NCBI GenBank assembly: GCA_029204045.2
Contig: CM055061.1
Coordinates: 49,226,161-49,290,160, forward strand
Length of the DNA stretch: 64,000 bases
Direction of reading: 5' to 3'
Source of the DNA: Tillandsia leiboldiana
Lineage: Eukaryota > Streptophyta > Magnoliopsida > Poales > Bromeliaceae
The notes beneath the pieces were generated by a model, which saw only the letters and a list, made by a program, of their open reading frames with translations, did no database searches and was not told the origin of the DNA. The translations under genes were made by a program, and so were the position numbers. This document shows, piece after piece, positions 31,073 to 42,284 of the stretch; position 1 is the stretch's first letter; the number at the start of each line of letters is the position of its first letter.

Positions 31073-33403
31073 CACAATACCTCAATTAAATGCACAATTA
31101 GTGTTAATTACAAATGACGGAAATGCCATGCTAAGTCTCCAAATAAAAACCCACCTGAATGTAGGCCGATCCCGAGCTCTCACTAGACTACTGGGCGGCT
31201 GGTGCTGAACAGCTGGGCCCTGAATATATAGAAACTGTAGTCAGGGCTAGACTCACTCATATCCATCCCGACAACACTATACACTAACATGCCGCAATAC
31301 GGGGAACTTAGCCGAAACTAGGCTTAAACCGAAATTCCCGAAAATTCCATTGAACCTCCAATCATGACCCGCCAACGGTCTAAAAATATCTGAAATCCGT
31401 CAAACCTCACCTGCTGACCCTAAACATCATATCTTTGACTACTGTTTCGATCCGTTCTCTAAATCCGGGCAACGAAACTCAGCGTCGTAAGTTTCAGCGC
31501 GTCTGGTTTGACGAGACGGAACCCGTGCTCACGGGCTTGGGCTGACAAGAGGCCCGTATGCAAAGTCGGCCCATAATCATTCAAACCCTCAAATAACACT
31601 ATGCTATTACAAATTAAATACTTAATCAAAATTAAAATAAAAGTGAGCATCATGCTCAGGGTACCCTACTGAGTCGAGGGCTCACCTTGGGCGTGTCGGA
31701 GACCGGCCGGAGCAGTCGCCGAAGCAACCCCAAAAAATGGCTCGAAGGCTCGGTTTGGCCCAGTCCGTCCCCTCTCGGTCAGCCTGCAAATGGAGGTGAG
31801 CACTAGTTAGCTCTGGGTGCCAGATGATGCTCGGGTCATGCCGGGTCGAGCGCCGGCGGCCGGAGGTGGCGGCGGCCGAAGGCAAGCCCGAAGTGGGTGG
31901 CTCGGGTTGGATGACCGGAACAAGGAATGGAGTCACCCCGGGCCCAAAACAAAGATGACGGGGATCCTTTAATTAGTGTTTAGGTCCTACCTGTATGGGT
32001 GGCCGGAGCCCAGATCGTCGGAGCTGGCCGGAGGTGAAGATCGAAGCCGAACTCGGGTGCAATCCTAGAGATCGGAAACCCAACGTTAAAGATGCCATGC
32101 AAGGCCACCATCGACCTTAAAACGATGAAATAGACCTACCTGCACCGTTGGCCGGGGTCTGGAGGCGACGGCGAGGCGCGACGGTGGAGCTCGGTGGAGC
32201 TCCAATGGTCGTTAATGGCGGATTCCGGCCGGGTGGCTCCGGGCCGGTGCAACTTGGACCAGAAGCTCTGTCCCAACGCCACGGAGCTTGGTGCAGTGGT
32301 GGCCGGCGTCGGCAGGCCACGGCGGAGCCGGACGGCGGCGATCGTCCTAAGTAGAGGAAAGTCGGTTTCTAGGGCTGGCTCGTGCGGCTCGGATCTTCAC
32401 CCGATCAACTTCAAACTTGGTGGACGTCTTGCAGTCGACCAGAAGATCAAATCCAACAGTCTTGATCTTCGCTTGAACGGTCGGAACCTTCCCGCAACCG
32501 AAACTCAGTTTTCCGGCGATAGGTTGCTCCCGCCGGCAACCTAGGGCACGGCGGCGGCTCGGACTACACAGGGGGGATGCACTCGATGTCAGAAACACAA
32601 TACAAAGGTCCAAAGTCCATTTAAGAGAAATCCTTTCCATAAACTCACCTCGCCGAAAACTTCAAGGAAGAAGGTGTTGGTCCGCGGTGGTGCACGGCGG
32701 CGGCGGGCGTCGGCTTCACCTTGGCTCGGTCGCGGCCACACAGAGGACTACCCAGAGGAGGTTTGGTACAGGCAGTGCTCTGCTCGATGCTCCCAACACC
32801 CACCAACCCAAGAAGGATAACATCTTCTTGTTTCTTCTTCTTCTCCGGCGACGGGACGGCGGCGGCCGGTACGCTACCTCCGAGGAGTGCGGCAGAGGGG
32901 GGGGGAGTCGTTGGAGCTGGCGGCTGGGCTGAGAGCTGCGGGGTTAGGGTTTTTAAAAGAAACCCTAGCCCGAAAAGGTTCTAAATAGTGCATTGTTACA
33001 CAATTGCACTTTAGTCCTTCCAACACCGCTATTTTGAGCCCAGTCCTTCACAGCACACTAGTCTCGTACCTAGGTCCCTCACCAGGGAGCGGAACGCAAA
33101 ACGGAGCATAAAATATAGGGTGCATCGCGCAAAATACCGTATTTTACACCGTATTTCATGCTTTTCGAGGCATTTGTGTCGTCAAGTTGAAAAATGGACT
33201 TCGCCACGACGTCCGGCTCGGCGAAACCTATCAGGTAGCGATTTTTGTTTTTCGATGAAAAGCCCGGATAAATTCTCGGTCCACAATTACTGTACAATTA
33301 TACAGTATGGCCCGCTTCTCGAGACTCTAGGATCGTCAAATGAAAATTCCGTCAGCGCCATTGCGCTCAGAACGTCAAAATTAGCTAGAATCGTCTACTC
33401 ATA

Positions 33404-33658
33404 TGTCACGCCCCCGGGGGTTTTTGAGTCTATCAAAGCAGAAAATTGCGTGTATCTTTTTTTTTTTCTTCCTTAACAAGGTATTTTAAACCTCATCCCC
33501 GGTGCGTGCCAGACCGCCACATACACAAATTCTCCCTACCCGTGGACAGAGTCTCCTTTGTATATGCACGGCGTCTCATTTACAACAACATACATCAAAC
33601 ACCAACCATCAACAATACAATAGACATACATCATCAAGCGGAATATTAAAGCGGCATC
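33404..33658 (-). mobile_element. Y-family LTR on the minus strand, U5 end fragment
   Basis: Starts TGTCACGCCCCCGGGGG and is the reverse complement, with few changes, of the last 255 bp of the Y LTR (36434-36688). It is preceded by TCATA, which recurs right after the other end of this LTR at 58970. The Y plus-strand element inserted at its inner edge (GCATC, 33654-33658). Confidence 0.88.
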
Positions 33659-34033
33659 TGTAGTGATCCGGCCTTTCGGGGTATTTTTGACTTATGTGTA
33701 GTCATTTAAGCCTTTAAGTGAAATAAAATTATTCAATTCTTAAAAGTTGGCCATTGTGGCGTGCTAGTATTTTTCTGCGATAGAGCGCGGAAAAAGAAAG
33801 CCGACGGTGCGATCGGATCTGAAATCCGATATCGGGATCCCCCGGAACGGGATTCAAAGTGATACGGTGATTAGTCGTGCATCGGAATCCGTGCAAAATA
33901 TCTTGCACCCGTTAAAGATAAGGTGGGTTATCTCGTAGGGGATAACTAATTAGTTAATTAATTATCCCAGACGGAAAATATTAATTCTCTTACGTACGAA
34001 TTAAAGAGAAATTAATTAGAGATAAAGTGCGAC

Positions 34034-34040
34034 TATATAA
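34034..34040 (+). promoter_or_regulatory. TATA box of Y 5' LTR
   Basis: TATATAA, followed 30 bp later by a purine-rich tract. Equivalent sites: 41260-41266 in the 3' LTR and 58589-58595 (minus) in the opposite-strand LTR. Confidence 0.75.
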
Positions 34041-34850
34041 GGGATCCCGATTAAAGAAAAGAAAAGAAAAGAAAGAAATAAAAACCCTAATCGGTGAGAA
34101 GAGAAAAAGAAAAGAAAAGACGGAACCCTAACCGGAGGAGAAAAGAGGAAAAGAAGGAGGAAGTGGAGGAACCCGATCGCCCTGATTCACGTGCCGGAGA
34201 TCGGAGAACGAGACGCCATCATCTACGGGGAGCGGATCCGGGTCTCCAACGCCGAAAGGAAACAAGATCGGTTCTTTAATTCCGATAGATTGAGGTTAGT
34301 GGTCGTTAATCTTTTTGTAGAATTAATCGGGGGTTTTCCGTGTTCTCGTAAGGTCGTATTAATTAGTACATCGATCGCGGATTTTCGTCAGGTTTTGATC
34401 CATGTTTTATTCTCGTTCTTGATCGAGGGTGATCGATGGTTTTTATCGAGTTTAATCAATGATTTTTAGTCGGTTTCTTTTTATCAGACATGGTCGAAAA
34501 TTCGATCGGGGTTCCGATTTATGTTTTGGTTGTTCGTGGATCAACGGTTTAGCCGTTAGATTTACCGCGGATTTATTCGGAGATTTTTGGGGATGTTTCG
34601 TTGGAACATAGTGGGTTAACGGGAGGCCGCCGCAACCGTTGTTAAACGGGAGGCCGCCGCCGTCGTTACCATGGTCGCGGGGTCTTCGCCGGAGTCGCAC
34701 GGGAGCGAAAACGGAGAAGAAATTGCGAAACGGGAGCGAAAACGGCGATGAAAATCGCGAAATTAGGGTTTACTGTGCTTGTCCGTACAGCAAGGTCCAC
34801 GGGTCCAGGCGAGCACCCGGTGCATGCCTGCAGCGTCGGAAGCACCAGAC

Positions 34851-35064
34851 CCGGTGCACGGTTTCGTGCACCGGCCCGGCCCAAGGCGCGCGGTGCACGC
34901 CTCATGCGTGCACGCGCTTGCGGCCGAAGGGCAAGGACCCGGTGCACTCTCGGGTCGTGCACTGGCCCGGCCCGAGATGCGCGGTGCACGCCTCCTGCGT
35001 GCACCCGGCGCATGCCGCTGCCGCCTGACGCCGTGAACCCGGTGCACGGTTGCCCCCGTGCACC
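34851..35064 (+). other. Array of GTGCAC hairpins in Y leader
   Basis: At least five strong inverted repeats. CCGGTGCACG-GTTT-CGTGCACCGG (34851-34874, 10 bp stem). GTGCACGC-CTCAT-GCGTGCAC (34893-34913). CCGGTGCAC/GTGCACTGG (34939-34969) with one G-U type pair. GGTGCACGC-CTCCT-GCGTGCACC (34983-35005). GGTGCACGG/CCGTGCACC (35041-35064). All are downstream of the TATA box, so in the RNA leader. Confidence 0.85.
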
Positions 35065-35892
35065 AACCGACAGCCCGAAGTTCATTTGCTCCGTTTTTGT
35101 CCGTTTTTCCACCGTTTTGAGCGCCGTCGTCGCCGTTGGGATCACAATCTCCGCGGTTTTCTTGGCATGGCAACTTGGGATCTTTTTGGTCACTGTTTTA
35201 TTTTGTTGGGTGCCGATTTCGCCGACGCTCCGCGCCTCGACGAAATTGTTGGGGGCGCGCCGTCGGGTCTCTTCTCTCATCATTTTCGCCGCCGGGGCCT
35301 TCTTGGTCTAACCATTGACGTCCCGAGTGGGCTACCGGTTGAGGATTGAATTTTGTTGGACTTTTCTGTCGAAAAGAGTAAATTGGGTCTTGTGTTTTCG
35401 GATGTTAGTACACGCTTTTGACTATAGTTATCCGTGCGGACTTTCTTTAGGTCCAAACGCGCAGCGGGGGTGCGCAAAGGCTTCGGGTGTTCCGATCTCT
35501 CTTCAAATAGGTGGGTACGGTTGCGATAAGTGCAACAAGTGCAGTAAGTGCATCTATCGTCATTAAAGTGCTCTTAATTTATCTAACAAAGTAGATGGAC
35601 AGTTTAACCTTTCGCATAATTGTGTTTTTATCTAACAATTGAAGGTGCTCATGACACGCCGATCTCGGCAAATCCATTTTCGGATGCTGCACGTACACAG
35701 GCGGATTGGCCTCCGCATGGGTGTACTTTTCCGGAAGAGTGGTCTCTTATGACCCGTGTTCCTCACAAAAGTGTGGGTGCCGTGAGGACCTCTTCGCGCC
35801 CGCTGAAAATAGCACACCAGCACCGCGAAGAGGTTAAAAGCATCAAAGTAGGTGTTTGCGCACGAGGGGAGACTTTAGTCTCTCCGACAAAT

Positions 35893-36010
35893 ATTCTGGG
35901 GTTGGTGCCCAATTTAATTGATAATTCTGGGGTTGGTGCCCAATTTAATTGATAATTCTGGGGTTGGTGCCCAATTTAATTGACAAATCTGGGGTTGGGG
36001 CCCAGCTTAA
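35893..36010 (+). repeat. 31 bp tandem repeat x 4 in Y LTR
   Basis: Units start at 35893, 35924, 35955 and about 35986 (ATTCTGGGGTTGGTGCCCAA then TTTAATTGATA). The last unit is diverged. The opposite-strand copy at 56670-56733 shows two units next to the C2 insertion. Confidence 0.93.
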
Positions 36011-36688
36011 TATGTGCAGGGTTTTAGCGAAATGGTTCCGGTGTTTTCGGTTTGCTCCTTATTCCTTATTGTTATTAGACATCTACTTTGTTTGTCACTG
36101 ACATTACCCACTCCGTGACAGGTGTTACGAGGTGCGTTCGCCGGGAGGGCGGTGAGACTGCGTCGCGAGGGCTGTAGTCAGAACACTTGGTTTTTATTAT
36201 CTCATTTCTCTTATGCTTAATTTAGTTAATTTGCTTGTGGGTCGTAATATTCGTGGACATGTATTACTTAGCGCTGTGGATGAGGTGTACTTTTATATTT
36301 CGGTTCTTTTGGTGATGTTTTCTTATGCGGCACGTTTTCATGATAAACCAAATGACTTCGAAAAGGTTTTCTCAAAACGAAGTGCCGTGTGGGCACGGGT
36401 TTTGCAACCGCTGGCTTTATCCTTTCTAAACACTGATGCCGCTTTAATATTCCGCATGATGATGTATGTCTATTGTATGGTTGATGGTTGGTGTTTGATG
36501 TGTGTTGTTGTAAATGGGACGCCGTGCATATGCAAAGGAGACTCTGTCCGCGGGCAGGGAGAATTTGTGTATGTGGCGGTCTGGCACGCACCGGGGATGA
36601 GGTTTAAAATACCTTGTTAAGGAAGAAAAAAAAAAGATACACGCAATTTTCCGCTTTGATAGACTCAAAAACCCCCAGGGGCGTGACA

Positions 36689-36909
36689 GATTAAATGGTA
36701 TCAGAGAAAAACAACCATAACCATAGTAGACGTGATCCATATCCACAGTGTAGGGTACCACAAGCAAATTAGACATGAGATAACCAAGGTATAGGTGCGT
36801 AGTACGTGAGAGTACGGGGAAAAGGGTACGTAATGTAGGTGTAATCATAAGACAGGGTGTTAGGGTTATAACCTTAGGGTTAACGTGGTTTCTTTGTCTA
36901 TAGCGGACA
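36689..36909 (+). other. Y 5' leader with primer binding site
   Basis: TGGTATCAGAG at 36696-36706, 7 nt after the LTR end; initiator-Met type. No ORF before the gag ATG at 36910. Confidence 0.88.
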
Positions 36910-37671
36910 ATGGCCCGGACTAGATCGTCCACCGAGAATGCGGACGCGGACAGAGTGACCCCGACCACCGCAGAGAACCAGCTCCTCCGACAACAACTGC
37001 GGGAAATGGCCGGGCAATTAGCGACGCTGACGGAGCAGGTTCGTCACCTGACGCAGCGACAGGAAACCGCGCCAGCCGAGCGCGATCCAACCCCTCCGCC
37101 CGAAACCACCGCACCCACTACGGGACCGCAAGGGACGGGTGGTACGACGACGGAACAGCCCCCATCCCCAAGGGATGTACCTACTCCGACGACCACGGGG
37201 CCCGTGATGGGAGCGACAGCAGGGGAGGCAGGAACGACCCCTACTCTCGGGCGGTCCGCCGCTGTAGGAGGGATCACGGAGCAACGAACGACGCGAGAAA
37301 GGGTCAGGACGAATTTGACTAGGTTCAAGAAGCATGACCCTCCCACTTTTGAGGGAGAGACGACCGATCCATGGGTCGTCGAGAAATGGGTAGATACCAT
37401 GGAAAAACTCTTCGAGGACCTACTGATGGAGGAACACGAGCGGGTTCCACTAGCCGTCCACTTTCTCGAAGGGAATGCACGCATCTAGTGGAAGACGGTA
37501 CGCCCGGACCCATCTACAAACGACCCGCTACCGACATGGTCGGCCTTTAGAGAGGAACTTTTTGGCGCTTTCTTCTCCGTTAGCGTCAAGCGGCAATTGG
37601 AAGACGACCTGAAGAACATTAGACAAGGGAACCGCTCGGTCATGGAATATCAAAGGGAGTTTGTAAGATTT
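36910..37671 (+). pseudogene. Y gag, N-terminal part with in-frame stop
   Basis: Starts MARTRSSTENADAD, then a predicted coiled coil (about 20-52: LLRQQLREMAGQLATLTEQV), a Pro/Thr-rich linker and the start of the retrotransposon gag domain (FKKHDPPTFEGETTDPWVVE, about 143-162). TAG at 37486-37488 interrupts the gag domain directly before a TGG codon. The frame then continues (WKTVRPDPS…MEYQREFVRFV) to about 37671, where homology stops. C-terminal gag, knuckle and protease are missing. No full-length product is possible. Confidence 0.85.
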
Positions 37672-37948
37672 GTGGTTTCTCTTTTTCCTCTTAGATTAGG
37701 AACACCGGTTACGCCTTAGCCTGCTACCCCTGTTAGACTCTCTCTCTCTCCCTCCCTCTCTCTAAAAAAATCCTTAAGTATTAGGCGAAGCCTCCCCCGG
37801 CCGATGTGCGCGGGCGGGCTTCGAAGCATAGGAGAACCTTGTGTACTCGGGGCCCGTTAAGGGCCATGCAAGGAATAAATAGGCTCCACCCTATGCCTTG
37901 CAGCCGAGAACCCAATGGGCCGATAGGTAGTTTAGGGCCGCTCCCCAG
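37672..37948. other. Unrelated filler replacing the gag C-terminus and protease in Y
   Basis: About 280 bp that do not continue gag or protease. It has a TC-rich run (TCTCTCTCTCCCTCCCTCTC, about 37740-37765), multiple stops in all plus frames and no similarity I could see to the rest of the window. Pol homology restarts at about 37949. It could be filler DNA from break repair or a captured fragment. Confidence 0.6.
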
Positions 37949-40873
37949 ATAAGGATCAGCGGTCCCGTGGTAAGGGAATTTCTGGACGTGTTTCCGGCAG
38001 AGCTCCCCGGAGCGCCGCCGGAACGAGAAGTCGACTTTCCTATTGAACTACTTCCCGGCACCAAACCCATCACCAAGGCACCGTACAGGATGGCCTTCGC
38101 GGAGTTGAAGGAACTCAAGGCACAGTTGGAGGACCTTTTGGATAAGGGCTTCATCAGACCTAGCGCGTCACCCTGGGGCGCGCCCGTCCTGTTTGTGAGG
38201 AAGAAGGACGGAAGTCTCCGATTGTGCATCGACTACCGGGAGATAAATAAGGTCACCGTTAAGAACAAGTACCCCCTGCCAAGGATCGACGACCTCTTCG
38301 ACCAACTACATGGGGCGACGGTGTTTTCAAAAATTGACCTACAGTCGGGCTATCATCAGGTCCAGGTCAAGGGGGAGGACATCCCCAAAACGGCTTTTCG
38401 GACTCGCTACGGTCATTATGAATTTACAGTAATGCCGTTCGGGCTCACGAATGCCCCGGCGGTGTTCATGGACATGATGAACAGGGTATTCAAACCCTTC
38501 CTGGATTTATTCGTGGTGGTCTTCATCGACGATATCCTCATCTACTCCCGTACAGACGAGGAACATGAAGAACATCTGCGCACAGTCCTCCAGACCCTAC
38601 GGGAACAGAAACTCTACGCTAAACTCAAAAAGTGTGAGTTTTGGCTCCGAGAGGTTGGCTTCTTGGGGCACGTAATCTCAGCGGCTGGAGTCGCAGTCGA
38701 TCCGAAGAAGATAGATTCGGTGACGGACTGGTCCCAACCGACGACGGTAACAGAGGTTCGAAGCTTTCTAGGATTAGCCGGGTACTACCGGCGCTTCGTG
38801 GAGGGTTTCTCCAAGATAGCCACCCCCTTAAACCGCTTGACTAAAAAGGGGGAAAGGTTCATCTGGACGGACAAATGTCAGAGGAGCTTCGAGGAGCTCA
38901 AGGATAGATTGACACGAGCCCCGATTCTCGTCCTGCCAGAACCAGGGGAGGATTATGAAGTGTACTGCGATGCGTCGCGAAATGGACTGGGTGGAGTACT
39001 CATGCAACGGGGAAAGGTTATAGCCTATGCGTCAAGGCAGCTCAAGGAATACGAGCAAAACTACCCCGTGCACGATTTGGAACTCGCAGCGGTTGTGTTC
39101 GTCCTCAAGCTTTGGAGACACTACCTGTATTGGGCACACTGCAATGTGTACTCAGATCATAAAAGTCTTAAGTACCTTTTCACCCAAAATGAGTTAAAGT
39201 TGCGACAAAGACGGTGGCTCGAGTTACTGAAGGATTACGATTTAACGATCCACTACCACCCGGGAAAGGCAAATGTGGTGGCCGACGCCCTGAGCCGTAA
39301 GGGGCAGGCCGAGAAGGCAGGGGTAAGTGCCATCACCCAGCAAGATAGTCTGATTGCGGAATTTTCGCGATTAAGACTAGAAGTAGTACCAGCGGGTACA
39401 GTCGAACAACTTCTGACACTGGTGGTCAGACCTACCCTGCTTGACAGAATTCTCGAGGGGCAGTCGACTGATGACCAACTCCAGCTGGGGCGAAGTAGAG
39501 TAACTGCCGACCAAGAAGGTGATTTCACAGTAAACTCCGACGGCACGATACGATTTCGGGGACGAATCTGAGTGCCGGATCTACCGGAACTCAAAGAGGA
39601 AATCCTGCGGGAGGTGCATACCGCTCCATATACAACGCATCCCGGGGGAACGAAGATGTACAAGGACGTCAAACAGACCTTCTGGTGGCCCAAAATGAAG
39701 GGAGACGTGACTCGGTTTGTGGCACACTGCCTGGTGTGCCAACGAGTGAAGGCCGAGCACCAGCGTCCAGTAGGAAAATTGCAACCCTTACCGGTGCCCG
39801 AGTGGAAATGGGACATGATTACCATGGATTTTGTGACCGGGTTCCCGAGATCGACACAGGGACACGATGCAATATGGGTAATCGTGGACCGTTTGACGAA
39901 ATCGGCCCACTTTCTGCCCATACACACGACGTGGGCGCGGGAACGACTGGCGCAAACCTACATCAACGAGATAGTAAGGTTGCATGGGGTGCCGACATCC
40001 ATCACGTCGGACAGGGACACGCGATTTGTGTCAAACTTTTGGCAGAGCCTGCAGCGAGCAATGGGAACCAAGTTGCACTTCAGTACGGCTTTTCACCCGC
40101 AGACCGACGGACAATCAGAGCGAGTGATACAAATTGTGGAGGACATGCTTCGGGCATGCGTTTTAGACCTGGGCGAAGGGTGGGCACGGTGTTTGCCCCT
40201 AGTGGAATTTGCCTACAATAACAGTTACCAGGCCAGCATTCAGATGGCACCATACGAGGCCCTGTACGGGCGCCGCTGTCGGTCTCCAATATGTTGGGAC
40301 GACTTGGGTGAGCGTAAGTTTCTGGGCCCAGATTTGGTGGAGGAGACCGAAGCAAAGGTGCGATTGATTAGACAAAGGCTACTAACCGCCCAGAGCAGAC
40401 AGAAAAGCTACGCGGACAACAGACGCCAAGACTTAGAGTTCATGGTGGGTGAGCACGTGTTGCTCCGAGTTTCGCCCTCCAAGGGGAAACGACGCATCGG
40501 CATAAAGGGAAAGTTAAGCCCGAGGTACGTAGGACCGGTGGCGTACCGATTAGCCCTGCCGCCGAATCTCGAACGAGTCCATAACGTATTCCATGTCTCC
40601 ATGCTCCGGAGGTACCTAGCTGATCCCTCTCATGCCTTGGATGCCTCCACCATCGAGTTACGAGAGGATTTAAGCGTCGAGGAGACGCCGGTGCGGATTT
40701 TGGCGAGAGAGGACAAGAAGTTGCGCAAACGAACAATCCCCTATGTAAAGGTCCAGTGGAGCAACCATGAAGAGCGCGAGGCGACTTGGGAACTGGAATC
40801 GAAGATGAGAGAATGTTTTCCCGAATTGATTAGTGGGGTTTGTATTTCAGTTTCGGGACGAAACTTTTTATAA
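37949..40873 (+). pseudogene. pol: Y pol: RT, RNase H, integrase, chromodomain, with one in-frame TGA
   Basis: Open from 37967 (VVREFLDVFP) apart from TGA at 39569-39571 between RNase H and integrase. Numbering from 37967, RT has LCIDYREIN (86-94), KIDLQSGYHQ (D124) and FIDD (186-189). RNase H has CDAS (D335) and YSDH. Numbering from 39572, integrase has the zinc site H16/H23/C53/C56 and the triad D86, D147, E183 (35 between the last two), then the GPY/F-like region and a chromodomain (about 360-415, VKVQWSNHEEREATWE). It ends …SGRNFL, 11 bp before the 3' LTR. The PR-less RT-RH-IN order is Gypsy. Catalytic residues survive, but the TGA and missing gag/PR make it defective. Confidence 0.93.
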
Positions 40874-40884
40874 AGTGTGAGTGG

Positions 40885-42284
40885 TGTAGTGATCCGGCCT
40901 TTCGGGGTATTTTTGACTTACGTGTAGTCATTTAAGCCTTTAAGTGAAATAAAATTATTCAATTCTTAAAAGTTGGCCATTGTGGGGTGCTAGTATTTTT
41001 CTGCGATAGAGCGCGGAAAAAGAAAGCCGACGGTGCGATCGGATCTGAAATCCGATATCGGGATCCCCCGGAACGGGATTCAAAGTGATACGGTGATTAG
41101 TCGTGCAGCGGAATCCGTGCAAAATATCTTGCACCCGTTAGAGATAAGGTGGGTTATCTCGTAGGGGATAATTAATTAGTTAATTAATTATCCCAGACGG
41201 AAAATATTAATTCTCTTACGTACGAATTAAAGAGAAATTAATTAGAGATAAAATGCGACTATATAAGGGATCCCGATTAAAGAAAAGAAAAGAAAAGAAA
41301 GAAATAAAAATCCTAATCGGTGAGAAGAGAAAAAGAAAAGAAAAGACGGAACCCTAACCGGAGGAGAAAAGAGGAAAAGAAGGAGGAAGCGGAGGAACCC
41401 GATCGCCCTGATTCACGTGCCGGAGATCGGAGAACGAGACGCCATCGTCTACGGGGAGCGGATCCGGGTCTCCAACGCCGAAAGGAAACAAGATCGGTTC
41501 TTTAATTCCGATAGATTGAGGTTAGTGGTCGTTAATCTTTTTGAAGAATTAATCGGGGGTTTTCCGTGTTCTCGTATGGTCGTATTAATTAGTACATCGA
41601 TCGCGGATTTTCGTCGGGTTTTGATCCATGTTTTATTCTCGTTCTTGATCGAGGGTGATCGATGGTTTTTATCGAGTTTAATCGATGATTTTTAGTCGGT
41701 TTCTTTTTATCGGACTTGGTCGAAAATTCGATCGGGGTTCCGATTTATGTTTTGGTTGTTCGTGGATCGACGGTTTAGCCGTTAGATTTACCGCGGATTT
41801 ATTCGGAGTTTTTTGGGGATGTTTCGTTGGAATATAGTGGGTTAATGGGAGGCCGCCGCCCCCGTTGGTAAACGGGAAGCCGCCGCCGTCGTTACCATGG
41901 TCGCGGGGTCTTCGCCGGAGTCGCACGGGAGCGAAAACGGAGAAGAAATCGCGAAACGGGAGCGAAAACGGCGAAGAAAACCGCGAAATTAGGGTTTACT
42001 GTGCTTGTCCGTACAGCACGGTCCACGGGTCCAAGCGAGCACCCGGTGCATGCCCGCAGCGTCGGAAGCACCAGACCCGGTGCACGGTTTCGTGCACCGG
42101 CCCGGCCCAAAGCGCGCGGTGCACGCCTCATGCGTGCACCCGGCGCACGCGCTTGCGGCCGAAGGGCAAGGACCCGGTGCACTCTCGGGTCGTGCACCGG
42201 CCCGGCCTGAGATGCGCGGTGCACGCCTCCTGCGTGCACTCGGTGCATGCCGCCGCCGCCTGACGCCGTGAACCCGGTGCACGG
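40885..42284 (+). mobile_element. Element Y 3' LTR, first 1400 bp
   Basis: Starts TGTAGTGATCCGG after an AAAGTGTGAGTGG purine-rich end. It matches 33659-35049 with a number of substitutions (more than between the A LTRs). TATA at 41260-41266. It is cut by Copia C1 after CACGG (42280-42284), inside the loop of the last GTGCAC hairpin. Confidence 0.92.

Larger units (their letters stand above)
29779..33403 (-). mobile_element. Gypsy element Z, 3' LTR, part 1
   Basis: Starts TGTCACGCCCTGG (LTR end, minus GCGTGACA) and is nearly identical over its first 2.66 kb to 61336-64000, which follows a PBS. It continues at 58971 after the Y insertion (TSD TCATA, 33399-33403 and 58971-58975). The whole LTR is about 4.0 kb. 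The ORFs are not conserved domains. Left flank of Z is TGCCC (29774-29778); the matching flank would be outside the window. Confidence 0.88.
33659..36688 (+). mobile_element. Element Y 5' LTR (3030 bp)
   Basis: Starts TGTAGTGATCCGG, ends GGGGCGTGACA. It has TATA at 34034-34040, a purine-rich (AAAAG)n leader start with AAACCCTAA-type telo-boxes (34080-34130), the GTGCAC hairpin array (34851-35064) and a 31 bp tandem array (35893-36010). The predicted Pro/Arg/His-rich ORFs over the array are repeat translations. Confidence 0.93.
33659..42284 (+). mobile_element. Gypsy (chromovirus) element Y, plus strand, damaged; 3' LTR cut by Copia C1
   Basis: 5' LTR 33659-36688, PBS 36696, gag remnant, filler, RT-RH-IN-chromodomain, then the first 1400 bp of the 3' LTR (40885-42284). 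The rest of the 3' LTR is not in the assembled sequence; it should be in the gap at 50490. The chromodomain and pol end point to the Tekay/Del side of chromoviruses. Left target duplication is GCATC; the right one is unseen. Confidence 0.92.

Noticed and set aside
32117..32932. Overlapping ORFs near 32.1-32.9 kb as an exon of a captured gene
   Set aside because: They lie inside the Z LTR and are mirrored at 63.7 kb in the other LTR; no recognisable protein family.
17368..33658. Identical GCATC duplications for element B and Y as a shared target preference
   Set aside because: Only two cases from unrelated superfamilies; likely chance.
34666..35283. 205-codon minus-strand ORF and overlapping ORFs in the Y LTR as a host gene
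   Set aside because: GC-rich frames over the GTGCAC array; present in all Y LTR copies in both orientations and without a domain.
33404..36688. 255 bp inverted repeat suggesting a foldback element or MITE
   Set aside because: Both arms are U5 ends of the same LTR family in opposite orientation; target duplications TCATA and GCATC explain the arrangement.
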